From contig NZ_FOLT01000004.1 in the NCBI RefSeq assembly GCF_900112455.1, positions 220,379-284,378 of the forward strand: a stretch of 64,000 bases of DNA, written 5' to 3'. The notes below the pieces were generated by a model. That model saw nothing but the letters and a program-made list of their open reading frames with translations. It was not told the DNA's origin and did no database searches. The translations under genes and the position numbers were made by a program. This DNA comes from Alkalibacterium subtropicum (GTDB taxonomy: Bacteria; Bacillota; Bacilli; Lactobacillales; Carnobacteriaceae_A). Positions 46,513 through 56,160 of this stretch are shown piece after piece. Numbering within the stretch: position 1 is the stretch's first letter; each line of letters opens with the position of its first letter.

Positions 46513-47550
46513 ATGAGATCAGATAAACACGTTAAACAAGAACAAAAAGTAAAAAGGTTAAAGCGCATCGCGCTCGGTTTAGGTCTGCTCATCATTCTCA
46601 TCCTTGGTATGCTTGCGGGGTACTACGCAAATGAAGTGAGGGAATTTCTAAGCGATGTCAACGAAGAGACACCAGAAGAATTGAGAGACACCAGCGAACA
46701 GGATAAATCGCTGCGTGAACTCCATCCGATTTCCTTCCTCATTTTAGGACTGGATGCAGAAGGCGCAGGGGCGTCGAGACGTTCAGACTCCATCATGGTT
46801 GCCACGGTCAATCCTGAAAAAGAATCGACAAAAATAATCTCTATCCCAAGGGACACCCTGATCACCCTGCCGAACAGTAACACTCAGGAAAAATTCAATG
46901 CGGTATATCCTGAAGTGGGCATAACAGGACTGATCGATTTTGTAGAAGATTACTTGACGATCCCCATTTCATTTTATGCGACGCTGAATTTCGAAGGACT
47001 CGTCGATCTGGTGGATGCTGTTGGCGGGATCACCGTCGATGCTCCCTTCGCTTTCACAGTACAGGACAGTGAAGAGACTGCGGATGCCATCGTCATCGAA
47101 GAAGGTGTGCAGGAACTTAACGGCGAAGAAGCACTAGGATACGCCCGGATGAGAAAACAGGACCCCAGAGGTGACTTTGGAAGACAGGAACGGCAGCGTG
47201 AAGTCATTGCAGCCGTTATTGACGAATTAGTCTCGGTCAACTCTGTCACGAATTTCACCAATATCCTGGATGCGATCCGTCCGAATCTGCAGACGAACAT
47301 GTCTGGACAGCAGATGATCACAGTAGCAACGAATTACAGACCGGCAGCGAACACTATTGAATCCGTCACACTTTCAGGTGAAGCCTCATACGAATATATC
47401 GAGCGATACAACCAGGACCTGTACGTCTGGAACCCTTATGATGACTCACTGGAAGAGGCACGCAGCACCTTGCGTACACACCTTGAACTGGATTCAGGAA
47501 CAGATGTAGAAGATGTAGAAAATCCGGATGATCTATCGGGCGATGAATAA
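46513..47550 (+). CDS. LytR-CpsA-Psr (LCP) family ligase 2
   Basis: Second LCP protein, 345 residues: basic N-terminus, one helix (about 20-41), then the LCP domain with SFLILGLDAEG, RRSDSIMVATVNP, SIPRDTLITLP and GYARMRKQDPRGDFGRQERQ. It is clearly homologous to the LCP protein at 42377-43435 but diverged, and has an acidic tail (DVEDVENPDDLSGDE). Probably an overlapping glycopolymer ligase. AGAGGTC precedes the ATG. Confidence 0.9.
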   Translation: MRSDKHVKQEQKVKRLKRIALGLGLLIILILGMLAGYYANEVREFLSDVNEETPEELRDTSEQDKSLRELHPISFLILGLDAEGAGASRRSDSIMVATVNPEKESTKIISIPRDTLITLPNSNTQEKFNAVYPEVGITGLIDFVEDYLTIPISFYATLNFEGLVDLVDAVGGITVDAPFAFTVQDSEETADAIVIEEGVQELNGEEALGYARMRKQDPRGDFGRQERQREVIAAVIDELVSVNSVTNFTNILDAIRPNLQTNMSGQQMITVATNYRPAANTIESVTLSGEASYEYIERYNQDLYVWNPYDDSLEEARSTLRTHLELDSGTDVEDVENPDDLSGDE

Positions 47551-47551
47551 T

Positions 47552-47633
47552 AAAAAAAAAGTCACTTTTCTTAAAAGAACTGCATGTCGGCAACTACCCG
47601 GCAGGTCAGTTCTCAAAGAAAAGTGACTTTTTT
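47552..47633. terminator. Bidirectional terminator between LCP gene 2 and gntR
   Basis: AAAAAAGTCACTTTTCTT (about 47554) pairs with the complementary arm ending at 47633, with an inner stem AGAACTG/CAGTTCT. A/T-runs flank both arms; it overlaps the last bases of gntR. Confidence 0.85.
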
Positions 47634-48346
47634 CAATTACTCTTCGCTTCTATAAAAAATTCGTAGCGTGAACCCACGTACTGGGCTCTTACATATTCAA
47701 AGGGATCGTCTTCCTGTGTGTAGCTGACTTGCTTCAATCTGAGGATCGGGGACTCTCTTTTCACCTGCAGCATTTCAGCTACCTGTTCAGAAGCCCATGT
47801 AGCCGAAATGACCTGCTCAGCTCGGGCAACATGGTAGCCGATGTCAGAAAGGGACTGGTAGAGGTGCTGTTTCAGTTCATCCTTGCTGATATTGCTTACA
47901 ATATGATGTGGGATCGTTGCCACCTCAAAACATATCGGTTCCTCATCTGCATAGCGTATACGTTCCATGACCAGGACTTCTTCGTTCTGACCGATCTGAA
48001 GTTTCTCCGCTTCACTCTCACTTGCCGATTTAGTATAAAAAGACATCAGTTTACTTGAAGGGGTTTTTCCAAGCTTTTCGATCGTTTCAGTAAAACTCGG
48101 GATGCCGCTCAGTTTTTCCCGCACTTTATCAGAGGCCACAAATGTCCCGGCCCCCTGTTTTCTTTCCAGCATCCCTTCTTCCACCAGGGAACTCACCGCC
48201 TGCCTTGCTGTCATGCGACTGACATTGAACTCAGCTGCCAGCGCCCGTTCAGAAGGGATCTTCTGTCCCTTGCTCCAATCATTTGACAACACTTTCTTTC
48301 TCAGTTCATTATGCATTGCAATATATACAGGTACTTTTTTTGACAT
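47633..48346 (-). CDS. GntR/HutC-family repressor of amino-sugar genes (NagR-like)
   Basis: Regulator of 237 residues: winged helix with SERALAAEFNVSRMTARQAV (about 30-49), then a UTRA effector domain (about 85-230). The Bacillus NagR (YvoA) relative binds glucosamine-6-P or GlcNAc-6-P and represses nag genes. It is the last gene of nagA-nagB-gntR. ATG at 48346 follows AAAGGAC; longer in-frame versions overlap nagB's end. No matching operator was found in the nagA upstream region by eye. Confidence 0.85.
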   Translation of the reverse strand: MSKKVPVYIAMHNELRKKVLSNDWSKGQKIPSERALAAEFNVSRMTARQAVSSLVEEGMLERKQGAGTFVASDKVREKLSGIPSFTETIEKLGKTPSSKLMSFYTKSASESEAEKLQIGQNEEVLVMERIRYADEEPICFEVATIPHHIVSNISKDELKQHLYQSLSDIGYHVARAEQVISATWASEQVAEMLQVKRESPILRLKQVSYTQEDDPFEYVRAQYVGSRYEFFIEAKSN

Positions 48347-48380
48347 GGTCTGTCCTTTCTTAAACGAATTGACGGGCCGC

Positions 48381-49103
48381 TTATAACCGGCTTGCAGCCT
48401 CTTCATCCACGACAATGACGACATCCGGATGATTCTGCAGAATACTGGCCGGGACATCCTCCGTTACCGGACCATTCACGGCCTTGTCAATGGCTTCCGC
48501 TTTATTTTCCCCATAAGCCATGAGGATGATTTTTTTAGCTGCCATTATCGAGGCGATACCCATGGAATAGGCGTGTCCAGGTACTTCGTCCTCAGAGTCA
48601 AAGTTACGTTTGTTCGCTTGAATGGTATCTTCAGTCAGCTTGACTTTATGAGTTTTGGTACCAAAAGGCGTGCCAGGTTCGTTAAAACCGATATGGGCAT
48701 TTGTTCCGATGCCTAAGATCTGAACATCGATGGGGTGCTCCTCGAGAATTTTGTCGTACCTTTCGACTTCGACTTCTTCCTTAGCTGTGCCATCTGGTAT
48801 ATACGTGGCTTTAAAGGGCTTGGAATCAAATAAATGTTCCTGCATGAAGGAATGATAACTTTGAGGATGATCGGACGCTAATCCAATATATTCATCAAGG
48901 TTTACGGCAATCTTGTCAGAAAAATCCAGATCGCTTTCTCTCAGTTCTTTGTACAGCGTTTCCGGGGTGCTGCCAGTTGCCAGACCGAATACTTCAGCGT
49001 CTTCTTCCAGTGCCTCTTTTATTAGCCGGTAAGCAACTTTTCCGCCCTCTTTTTTATTTTTCACGACTTCGATCCTAATGTCGGACGAATTAGTTGAATG
49101 CAT
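48381..49103 (-). CDS. nagB: Glucosamine-6-phosphate deaminase
   Basis: Converts glucosamine-6-P to fructose-6-P and ammonia; 240 residues. FGLATGSTPETLY (about 39-51), VNLDEYIGLASDHPQSY, LGIGTNAHIGFNEPG and the active-site histidine region are present; length fits the short Gram-positive NagB without the allosteric extension. AGGAGG precedes the ATG at 49103, which overlaps nagA by 14 bp. Confidence 0.95.
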   Translation of the reverse strand: MHSTNSSDIRIEVVKNKKEGGKVAYRLIKEALEEDAEVFGLATGSTPETLYKELRESDLDFSDKIAVNLDEYIGLASDHPQSYHSFMQEHLFDSKPFKATYIPDGTAKEEVEVERYDKILEEHPIDVQILGIGTNAHIGFNEPGTPFGTKTHKVKLTEDTIQANKRNFDSEDEVPGHAYSMGIASIMAAKKIILMAYGENKAEAIDKAVNGPVTEDVPASILQNHPDVVIVVDEEAASRL

Positions 49104-50226
49104 TGATTTTTCCTCCTAAAATAGTCTGTTTCAACATATGGTCATTGTCCAAAACGACCATATCCGCATCAAACCTCGGTTTTAGTTCTCCTTTGGAAGA
49201 TAGACTGAACTCTCTGGCCTGATTAGTTGAACTCATTTTTACGGCTTCCTGCATGGAACATCCGGTAAAAGCCAGCATATTTCTGAAAGCATCGATAAAT
49301 GTCAAAACACTTCCGGCAAGCGAACCATTGCTCAGTCGGGCCTGTTTGTCTTTCACGATCACTTTCTGTCCGCCTAATTCACTTTCACCCTCCGGACTGC
49401 CTTTAGCGCGCATCGAATCAGTGATCAGAGCGATCCCATCGGCGCCTTTGGCTTTATAGGCAAGTTTGACCATCTCTTTTGAGATATGGAAACCGTCGAC
49501 GATCATTTCAACCGTCACACCGTCTTCCAGCAAGCCAAAACCGCTTACCCCTATTTCTCTGTGATGCAGACCCAACTGGCCGTTGAACAGGTGGGTGACA
49601 TGGGTGGCTCCTGATGCTTTCAGCTGTGCGTATGTTGCACCTGAATGACCTGCAGACAGGATGATGTCATTCTCCCGGCAGTATGATTCAAACTCTTTTA
49701 CATCCCCTGTTTCTGGCGCATAGGTGATGAGACGGATACGTTCACCGCTGAGTGTCTGCCATTTTTTTAGCGTGTCGAGTTGTGCAGGACGGATGAATGC
49801 TTCCGGTTGAGCACCTTTGAAAGCCTTAGAAATAAAAGGGCCTTCAACGTGGATCCCCTGGATCATCGGATTCAGTTCAGCTGCTTCATTGATTGCTTTC
49901 AGAGAAGCTTCGATATTTTCATCAGACTGTGTCATCGTTGTTGGAAAATAGGAGGTGATGCCTTCCTCCAGCATTCTATAGGTCATGTCACTGATTTTCT
50001 CTGGGTCAGCGTCCATGTTGTCCATACCATAGCCGCCATGACTGTGCACGTCGATAAATCCCGGCATGACATAATGCCCTGTTAAATCAGACTCCTCTTC
50101 GTCCGTCTGCTTCACGTAATGCTCCATTTTACCAACACCAATGATCTCATTGGTGAATCGGATATAGCCTTTTTCGATCTCTCCTTCACCCGTGAATATA
50201 TGAGCGTTGATGTATACTTTTTGCAA
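49090..50226 (-). CDS. nagA: N-acetylglucosamine-6-phosphate deacetylase
   Basis: Amidohydrolase of 378 residues that deacetylates GlcNAc-6-P for NagB. The metal-site motif PGFIDVHSHGGYGMD (about 53-67), HVEGPFISKAFKGAQ, SAGHSGAT, THLFNG and ALITDSM are visible. It starts at TTG 50226 with a strong AGGAGG seven bases upstream. Probable role is recovery of cell-wall amino sugars or chitin-derived GlcNAc. Confidence 0.95.
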   Translation of the reverse strand: MQKVYINAHIFTGEGEIEKGYIRFTNEIIGVGKMEHYVKQTDEEESDLTGHYVMPGFIDVHSHGGYGMDNMDADPEKISDMTYRMLEEGITSYFPTTMTQSDENIEASLKAINEAAELNPMIQGIHVEGPFISKAFKGAQPEAFIRPAQLDTLKKWQTLSGERIRLITYAPETGDVKEFESYCRENDIILSAGHSGATYAQLKASGATHVTHLFNGQLGLHHREIGVSGFGLLEDGVTVEMIVDGFHISKEMVKLAYKAKGADGIALITDSMRAKGSPEGESELGGQKVIVKDKQARLSNGSLAGSVLTFIDAFRNMLAFTGCSMQEAVKMSSTNQAREFSLSSKGELKPRFDADMVVLDNDHMLKQTILGGKINAFN

Positions 50227-50318
50227 AAGTGTTCCTCCTTTTAATTATCACCCTGACAGTCAGTCGTTCACACACGAAAGGCCTCCATACTCTTTTGAAG
50301 AGTACAGAGACGGGCTGC

Positions 50319-51149
50319 CTATTTCCAGAAATCGTCAAAAACCGTAACGGGCAGATGACGCTTATGACGAGTCTGCAGATACCATTGTTCTATTTTTTCT
50401 GCAGATTCCTTTGATATTTCTTTACCTTCCAGATAATCGTCGATTTCATCATAGGTCACTCCCAAAGCGACTTCATCAGCAATGCCCGGTTTATCACTCT
50501 CCAGGTCGGCTGTCGGCACTTTTTCAACTAAGTGTTCCGGTGCCTCCAGCTCTTTCAGCAGTTGTTTCCCCTGCCGCTTATTCAATCTGAACAGCGGGTT
50601 GATATCTGTGCCGCCATCACCGAATTTCGTGTAGAATCCAGTCACCGCTTCAGCAGAATGGTCGGTTCCCAGGACCACCCCACTTGTGTCTCCGGCTATG
50701 GCATATTGTATGATCATCCGTTCTCTGGCTTTGATGTTTCCTTTATTAAAATCGCTCAGAGTAAGCAGATTCGCTGCAATGCTTTTTTCTGTTGCATCGA
50801 CAGATGGCTTGACGTCTACACGCATCACTTTATCCGGCTGTATCCACTCGATCGCATCCATTGCATCCGATTCATCTGCCTGCACACCGTACGGCAGCCG
50901 TACAGCTATGAACAGATAATCTTCGCGGCCTGTCTCTGCCCGCAGTTCTTCGACAGCCATTTGAGCCAGTTTCCCGAGCAGGGTGGAATCCTGTCCGCCG
51001 GAGACCCCAAGAACGAATGACTTAAGAAACGGATGCTTCTCCATGTATGCTTTCATAAAATCGATCGAGCGGCGGATCTCTTTTTCAGGGTCAATAGTCG
51101 GTGACACCCTCATTTCTTCTACTATCTTTTTCTGTAAATCAGACATCAT
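50319..51149 (-). CDS. nadE: NH3-dependent NAD+ synthetase
   Basis: Last step of NAD synthesis, from nicotinate adenine dinucleotide, ATP and ammonia; 276 residues. The PP-loop [11 protein letters not shown] (about 47-57), [28 protein letters not shown] and KVPTADLES match NadE; there is no glutaminase domain. It lies 37 bp after pncB, so nicotinate salvage genes are together. AGAGGAG precedes the ATG. Confidence 0.95.
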   Translation of the reverse strand: MMSDLQKKIVEEMRVSPTIDPEKEIRRSIDFMKAYMEKHPFLKSFVLGVSGGQDSTLLGKLAQMAVEELRAETGREDYLFIAVRLPYGVQADESDAMDAIEWIQPDKVMRVDVKPSVDATEKSIAANLLTLSDFNKGNIKARERMIIQYAIAGDTSGVVLGTDHSAEAVTGFYTKFGDGGTDINPLFRLNKRQGKQLLKELEAPEHLVEKVPTADLESDKPGIADEVALGVTYDEIDDYLEGKEISKESAEKIEQWYLQTRHKRHLPVTVFDDFWK

Positions 51150-51186
51150 ATCTTATCTACTCTCCTCTATAAATTGGCATTCGGTT

Positions 51187-52674
51187 TCAAGATTTAAAAA
51201 TCGACTGATTTGCCGGCTTGTCTTTAGCTATTTCTTTGAACAATTTGATCGTTTCCACTTTTGCATCGTAGAGTTTCTGAGACAAATCTACAGGATACGG
51301 TTCCGGATTTAACAGGCGCTTGTGTTCTTCCCACTGCTCTGAAAGGCTCTCTTTAGCATAGGCCTTGATTGCTTCAAGCGAAGGCATCTCATAGACGAGT
51401 TTTCCGTTGACAATAATGTCGTGCAGCAGCGGACGTGCCTGAAAATCATCCAGCGTTTTGTTAATATAGGTGTATTGTGGATGGAACATGAATAACTCAT
51501 CTTGTTCATCGGGTCTTTCTTCATAAAGGGTGATATAATCCCCTTCAGGTTTTTTGTTGTCATGGGAACGGATCCGCCAGACTTGCTTTTTCCCGGGGGT
51601 CGTGATTTTAGACGCGTTAGCTGTCAGTTTCAGTGTCGGGTACATTTCCTGATCTTTTCCTTCCACAGAAACGATCTTATATACTGCCCCGAGAGCCGGC
51701 TGGTCAAATGCCGTGATCATCTTAGTTCCTACTCCCCAGACATCGATCTTGGCGCCCTGCATCTTCAGATTTAAAATCGTTTCGGCATTCAAATCATTGG
51801 AAACATAAATTTTTGCATCAGGATAACCCGCTTCATCGAGCTGCTGCCGCACACGTTTTGAAAGGTAGGACAGATCCCCCGAATCGAGCCTTACGCCCAG
51901 GAAGTTGATTTTATCTCCCATTTCATTGGCCACGCGTATGGCATTTGGAACGCCTGAATCCAAGGTGTGATAGGTATCCACTAAAAAGACGCAGTCCTTA
52001 TGTGTCTCAGCGTAGGCTTTAAATGCCTGGTACTCATCCCTGTAAGCCTGAACAAGGGCGTGGGCATGGGTACCGGAAGCCGGTATACCGAATATTTTTC
52101 CAGCTCTGGTATTGCTGGTAGCATCACAGCCGCCTATATATGTCGCCCGAGCCCCCCAGAGTGCCGCATCAAATTCCTGGGCACGTCTGGCTCCAAATTC
52201 AAGCACAGGATCCTCTCCAGCTGCACTCTTGATTTGAGAGGCTTTCGTGGCAATGAGTGTCTGAAAATTGATGATATTGAGCAAAGCTGTTTCTATCAGC
52301 TGGCAATCAGCGATAGGACCTTCGACCTGGATCAGCGGTTCGTCAGCGAAAGCCACTTCTCCTTCTTTAAATGCCCGGATCGTTCCTTTAAATTTCCAGT
52401 TCTCTAAGTACGTTAAAAAGTCTTCAGGGAAGTCTTTCACTTCTCTTAAATAAGTGATATCCGACTCACTGAACGAAAGATTCATAATATAATCCACGAC
52501 TCTTTCCAGTCCGGCAAATATGGTATAGCCTATTCCGAAAGGGTTATTCCGGTAATACACTTCAAAAACAGCCGTATTTAAATGGTTCCCCTTTTTCCAG
52601 TATGTGTATATCATGTTCAGTTCATAGAAATCGGTATGCAATGCCATGCTGTCATCTGCATAGGTCTGTAACAT
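51187..52674 (-). CDS. pncB: Nicotinate phosphoribosyltransferase
   Basis: First step of nicotinate salvage (Preiss-Handler), 495 residues. LHTDFYELNMIYTY near the N-terminus, FGARRAQ, GCDATSN, GTHAHA and VYLSNDLNAET-like VSNDLNAET are family landmarks. Strong AGGAGG eight bases before ATG at 52674. Co-transcription with nadE is likely. Confidence 0.95.
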   Translation of the reverse strand: MLQTYADDSMALHTDFYELNMIYTYWKKGNHLNTAVFEVYYRNNPFGIGYTIFAGLERVVDYIMNLSFSESDITYLREVKDFPEDFLTYLENWKFKGTIRAFKEGEVAFADEPLIQVEGPIADCQLIETALLNIINFQTLIATKASQIKSAAGEDPVLEFGARRAQEFDAALWGARATYIGGCDATSNTRAGKIFGIPASGTHAHALVQAYRDEYQAFKAYAETHKDCVFLVDTYHTLDSGVPNAIRVANEMGDKINFLGVRLDSGDLSYLSKRVRQQLDEAGYPDAKIYVSNDLNAETILNLKMQGAKIDVWGVGTKMITAFDQPALGAVYKIVSVEGKDQEMYPTLKLTANASKITTPGKKQVWRIRSHDNKKPEGDYITLYEERPDEQDELFMFHPQYTYINKTLDDFQARPLLHDIIVNGKLVYEMPSLEAIKAYAKESLSEQWEEHKRLLNPEPYPVDLSQKLYDAKVETIKLFKEIAKDKPANQSIFKS

Positions 52675-52781
52675 CTTTTTTTCCTCCTCGAATATAAGGT
52701 ATCTCTGTATTGAAGTATATCATAATTCCGCCTTTCCTGCGTCGATTCTGGCCGAAGTATGCGCATACAAAACATATAAAA

Positions 52782-52826
52782 ACAAAACACCGAAAATAGA
52801 AACTTTCTCTATTTTCAGTGTTTTGT
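52782..52826 (-). terminator. Terminator overlapping the end of the GT4 gene
   Basis: Nineteen-base arms (52782-52800, 52808-52826) with one mismatch and a T-run on the minus strand. The first arm contains the last codons and stop of the glycosyltransferase gene. Confidence 0.85.
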
Positions 52827-53906
52827 CATGATTTCATTATAAAAAGCGAGAACAGACCGTGATTGTTTCTCGATCGAATAACGGGAGGCGAAGGTACGCA
52901 GGCGGTCCCCTTTACTCTTTAACTTATTTTGTTTCCAAAGTGCGTGAGCTTCTGTCAAAGCCTTCTTCAACGCTTCCGGGTCAGCTGGAGATACGATCCA
53001 GCCCATACTGGAATCCCGGATCACTTCTCTGACATCGCCCACATCGGTCGCGATCGCCGGTATTTTTTCATCCGCGGCTTCCAGCAGGATCATCGGAAAG
53101 CCCTCACTCAAAGACGGCAGGACAAACACATCGGCCTGGCGTAATTCTTTCCTTATATCCGATTCAGACAGCCACCCTTTGAAATCCAGTTGAGGCATCA
53201 GCTTGTAGGCTTCCCCTTTTCTTTTTAATACATCCATTTGTTCACCGTCTCCACAAATGACCCACTGCCAGTCCTGTTCCTCGAACGCATGAAGAGCATC
53301 CATCAGAACAGCATAACCCTTGATCTCAGTGAGCCGTCCCACGGTGACTAAGGTAAAGGTTTCCCGGCTGACAAGGGCTGATTGTTTCTGCAGATCAGAA
53401 AATCGGATCCCGTTATGTATGACTCTGACGCGACTGGCGGGTACCCCCTGAGACTTTAGAAACGTTCTGATTTCATTTGAAACAGCTATGATGCCGTCAG
53501 CTCGTTTGAATGTCTTAAGGTGGATAGTTTCATACATCCTCCCTTTGAATCCCCGACCTTTAAAATCAAGCAGAGGATGGCTGTGCACAGTCATGATCCA
53601 CGTCACTTCTAAAAAAGGGCGCAGGAAGGACATCAGGGTGTTGGCTCGCGGCCCATGGGTATGAATGAGTGTATAGTCCTGTCCCAGGATAAAGGCTCTT
53701 AAACGATAGAGGACGGTCAGATCAAATCGGTTTTTCTGTTCGAATACATAGACACTGATTCCTGCTTCACGCGCCGCTGCTGCGACCGGTCCTTCTTCTA
53801 AGACGATCAAGTCGACCTGTTCCGCTTTTAGAGCGTCGAGCAGGGAAACAATATGCACAAGTCCACCACCGACTTCGTTTCCGGCATTAATATGAGCAGT
53901 TTTCAT
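52815..53906 (-). CDS. Family 4 glycosyltransferase
   Basis: GT-B glycosyltransferase of 363 residues, starting MKTAHINAGNEVGGG with the N-terminal glycine loop. THGPRANT, VIHNGI, TVGRLTEIKGY and PSLSEGFPMILLEA (E-x7-E region, about 265-278) place it in GT4. It directly follows tagA (start and stop share one base), so it probably elongates the same polymer; donor and acceptor are unknown. AAGGAAAAG precedes the ATG at 53906. Confidence 0.87.
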   Translation of the reverse strand: MKTAHINAGNEVGGGLVHIVSLLDALKAEQVDLIVLEEGPVAAAAREAGISVYVFEQKNRFDLTVLYRLRAFILGQDYTLIHTHGPRANTLMSFLRPFLEVTWIMTVHSHPLLDFKGRGFKGRMYETIHLKTFKRADGIIAVSNEIRTFLKSQGVPASRVRVIHNGIRFSDLQKQSALVSRETFTLVTVGRLTEIKGYAVLMDALHAFEEQDWQWVICGDGEQMDVLKRKGEAYKLMPQLDFKGWLSESDIRKELRQADVFVLPSLSEGFPMILLEAADEKIPAIATDVGDVREVIRDSSMGWIVSPADPEALKKALTEAHALWKQNKLKSKGDRLRTFASRYSIEKQSRSVLAFYNEIMTKH

Positions 53907-54655
53907 CAGTTCTTTTCCTTTTTTTTCTGCTTGTATATTTCCTGAAGAAATTTTGGCAGGACAGACATGCGCTTGTACCTTGAGGGCTGTTTGATCAGGC
54001 GATACAGCCATTCGATATGGAGTGACTGAACGAAGCCGGGAGCACGCTTCGTTTTTCCTGACAGGACATCGAAGCTTCCGCCTACGCCAACTGCAATGCC
54101 ATGGGTGACTTGACTGAGGTAATTACTGATCCATTTTTCCTGCCGCGGAAACCCGAAGGCTACAAATATCATATCAGGATCGGTAAGCTTTACCTTTTCG
54201 ATCATTTCTGGATCTGCGTGGTTGAAATACCCATGGTGATAGCCGACAATATTGATGTGCGGCCATTTTTCCTTTACTTTTGCGATGGTCCGTTCAATGA
54301 TATCCTCTTCTGCTCCTATAAAATAAACATTCTTCTTTTCTAGATCGGCGATCTCCAGGAGTCCCAGCATGAGCTCAAAGCCTGGTACACGCTCTTTGAT
54401 AGGTGTTCCCAGAGCGTGCGAAGCTTTTACGATCCCGATGCCATCTGGTGCAATGAAATCGGCCTGCATCAGAAGTTCATAGTAGTCTTGATTATCTTGG
54501 GCATACATCACTATCTCAGGATTTGCCGTCACTAAAAATGTTTTCTGATCGTGATTCAATCGTATATACAATTCTTTCAAGAAATCTTTCCGTGTCATAT
54601 TGTCAAAGGGAATACCCAGAATCGTCACTTTACTTTGCATCATTCGTTCATCCAT
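53906..54655 (-). CDS. tagA: WecG/TagA/CpsF family glycosyltransferase
   Basis: GT26 enzyme of about 249 residues that adds N-acetylmannosamine to the TagO product in wall teichoic acid synthesis. TANPEIVMYAQDN, APDGIGIVKAS, RVPGFELML, FIGAEEDI and AFGFPRQEKW are diagnostic. Start is uncertain: ATG 54655 (MDERMMQSK) is used because longer forms overlap the upstream gene, but no strong ribosome site is seen and the ATGs 12-15 bases later are possible. Confidence 0.88.
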   Translation of the reverse strand: MDERMMQSKVTILGIPFDNMTRKDFLKELYIRLNHDQKTFLVTANPEIVMYAQDNQDYYELLMQADFIAPDGIGIVKASHALGTPIKERVPGFELMLGLLEIADLEKKNVYFIGAEEDIIERTIAKVKEKWPHINIVGYHHGYFNHADPEMIEKVKLTDPDMIFVAFGFPRQEKWISNYLSQVTHGIAVGVGGSFDVLSGKTKRAPGFVQSLHIEWLYRLIKQPSRYKRMSVLPKFLQEIYKQKKKEKN

Positions 54656-54722
54656 TCTACAAGCTTTCTGTTGCACATTGATTTTCGATAAGGATACGCG
54701 CAACTCTTTTCCTGTTCTGCTG

Positions 54723-55706
54723 TTAATCTGACAGAACGTCATTTTTCCCATTTTGCTTGACTTTAAATAATAATCTGTCTGCCCGGTTAAAGAGCTGACT
54801 GACTGTTTCGTTGCCTACGTATTCAGCCACTCCAAAGCTGCATGTCACTTCAGCCGGTTCACTGAATTCACGCGCATTGAATTTCACACGGATCGCTTCT
54901 GCAATTTCCCGGGCTTCTCTTTTTCTGACATCCGGCAGGACGACCAGAAACTTTCCACCTTCAAATGTCCCAGCGAACTGGTCCGGCTGAAGCGTCTCTT
55001 TTATGACAGCAGCCGCTTCTTTTATGACTTCATCTCCAAATAAGGGGCCAAATAAGGTGTTCTGATGTTCGAGATTGTCGATATCCAGCACAATCATGGA
55101 TACCGTCTTCCTGTTCTTCTTATTGACATCCGATATGACCTGTCCAAGCCTGACAAGAATATTTGAACGGTTGAACAGCCCTGTCAGTTTATCCTGCTTT
55201 GACATCTGGGCCCATTCTTTATTTTCTTTCATCAGTTCCTGCTTTTCTGCTTCATAATTTGTAATGTCAAAGACGATGCCTGCCAGAAACAACGGTTCGC
55301 CTGTTTCTGAGCGCTGTGTGACGGTGCCGCGGTCGTAGTAGGTTCTATAGGACCCATCTTTGGCCTGAATACGGTATTTCACTTCCCAGACTGGGATTTT
55401 CCCGGTCAGATGATCACGCATGAGCTGCATGACGCGATCATAGTCTTCCGGATGCAGCCGGTCAGTAAAAAACTGAAAATCGACAAACTCCGGAAGATCT
55501 TCCTTTTTGAAGCCCATTGCCTCTGCTTTCTTGGGATTGAACGTAACTTTGTTTTCTTTATAATCCCAGAACCAGTGACCTAAATTTCCGATCCAGGAAA
55601 ATTCCAGAGAATCCTGATCCTGCTGTAACTTGAGGAGTTCTCTATTCAATCGCTTTACAGCTTCCAGTTCATTTTTCAAGCGTTCGATTTCTCTCTGCTG
55701 ATCCAT
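54723..55706 (-). CDS. PAS-GGDEF protein with degenerate GGDEF motif
   Basis: Cytoplasmic signalling protein of 327 residues: N-terminal coiled coil (5-35), a PAS_3-type domain (about 45-150) with LHPEDYDRV and KYRIQAKDGSYRTYYDRG, and a GGDEF-fold domain (about 165-325) starting DKLTGLFNRS. The core motif reads EGGKF (about 249-253) in place of GG(D/E)EF, so the metal and catalytic residues are altered and diguanylate cyclase activity is doubtful; it may bind GTP or c-di-GMP or act as a scaffold. ATG at 55706 has AGGAG nine bases away. It precedes tagA by 67 bp. Confidence 0.85.
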   Translation of the reverse strand: MDQQREIERLKNELEAVKRLNRELLKLQQDQDSLEFSWIGNLGHWFWDYKENKVTFNPKKAEAMGFKKEDLPEFVDFQFFTDRLHPEDYDRVMQLMRDHLTGKIPVWEVKYRIQAKDGSYRTYYDRGTVTQRSETGEPLFLAGIVFDITNYEAEKQELMKENKEWAQMSKQDKLTGLFNRSNILVRLGQVISDVNKKNRKTVSMIVLDIDNLEHQNTLFGPLFGDEVIKEAAAVIKETLQPDQFAGTFEGGKFLVVLPDVRKREAREIAEAIRVKFNAREFSEPAEVTCSFGVAEYVGNETVSQLFNRADRLLFKVKQNGKNDVLSD

Positions 55707-55852
55707 ACCCATCCTCTCCTCGTCTCCTTTTCTTTAGTATAATACAGGTGGCCTTGGTTTTATATCCTGTTTCCAAAGCTTTTCCCTGGAAGATGACGAT
55801 GGTCACAGAATCGTCATACTTTCCGGGACTAAGTAATCTGCTCACGGCTCTA

Positions 55853-56140
55853 TCAGTCTATCCGTTCGATTTCTATAAGATCGATCTGCAGAGGAAAGCT
55901 TTCCATGACGTTCCCTTCATGTGTGATCCGTACCTGGTCCCCCACATCAAGATCCATATCTTCTTCAAGGGACACGCTTACTTCTGTTCCTGACCTTCTT
56001 ATCTCTTCACCTTCAAATGGTTCAACCACAATACTTTGATCGTCGACACGGATGACCGTGCCTTCAAATACCTCACCGGACTGACAGCCCGTCAGCAGAA
56101 AGAAGCACAGCAGACTAACAAGAACTGGGATTTTTTTCAT
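55853..56140 (-). CDS. Small lipoprotein (DUF3221/YobA-like)
   Basis: A 95-residue product with signal peptide MKKIPVLVSLLCFFLL and lipobox LTGC; the mature part is a small beta-barrel-like domain (GTVIRVDDQSIVVEP, DLDVGDQVRITHEG) resembling OB-type folds of DUF3221. Function unknown. AGGAGGAG precedes the ATG at 56140, 20 bp after coaA on the same strand, so it is co-transcribed with it. Confidence 0.75.
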   Translation of the reverse strand: MKKIPVLVSLLCFFLLTGCQSGEVFEGTVIRVDDQSIVVEPFEGEEIRRSGTEVSVSLEEDMDLDVGDQVRITHEGNVMESFPLQIDLIEIERID

Positions 56141-56160
56141 TTTAGCTCCTCCTGATCCTC

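Noticed and set aside
50227-50318. NagR (dre-type) operator before nagA
   Set aside because: The short nadE-nagA gap was read on both strands; no sequence resembling the Bacillus dre site was found, only a hairpin without a good T-run.
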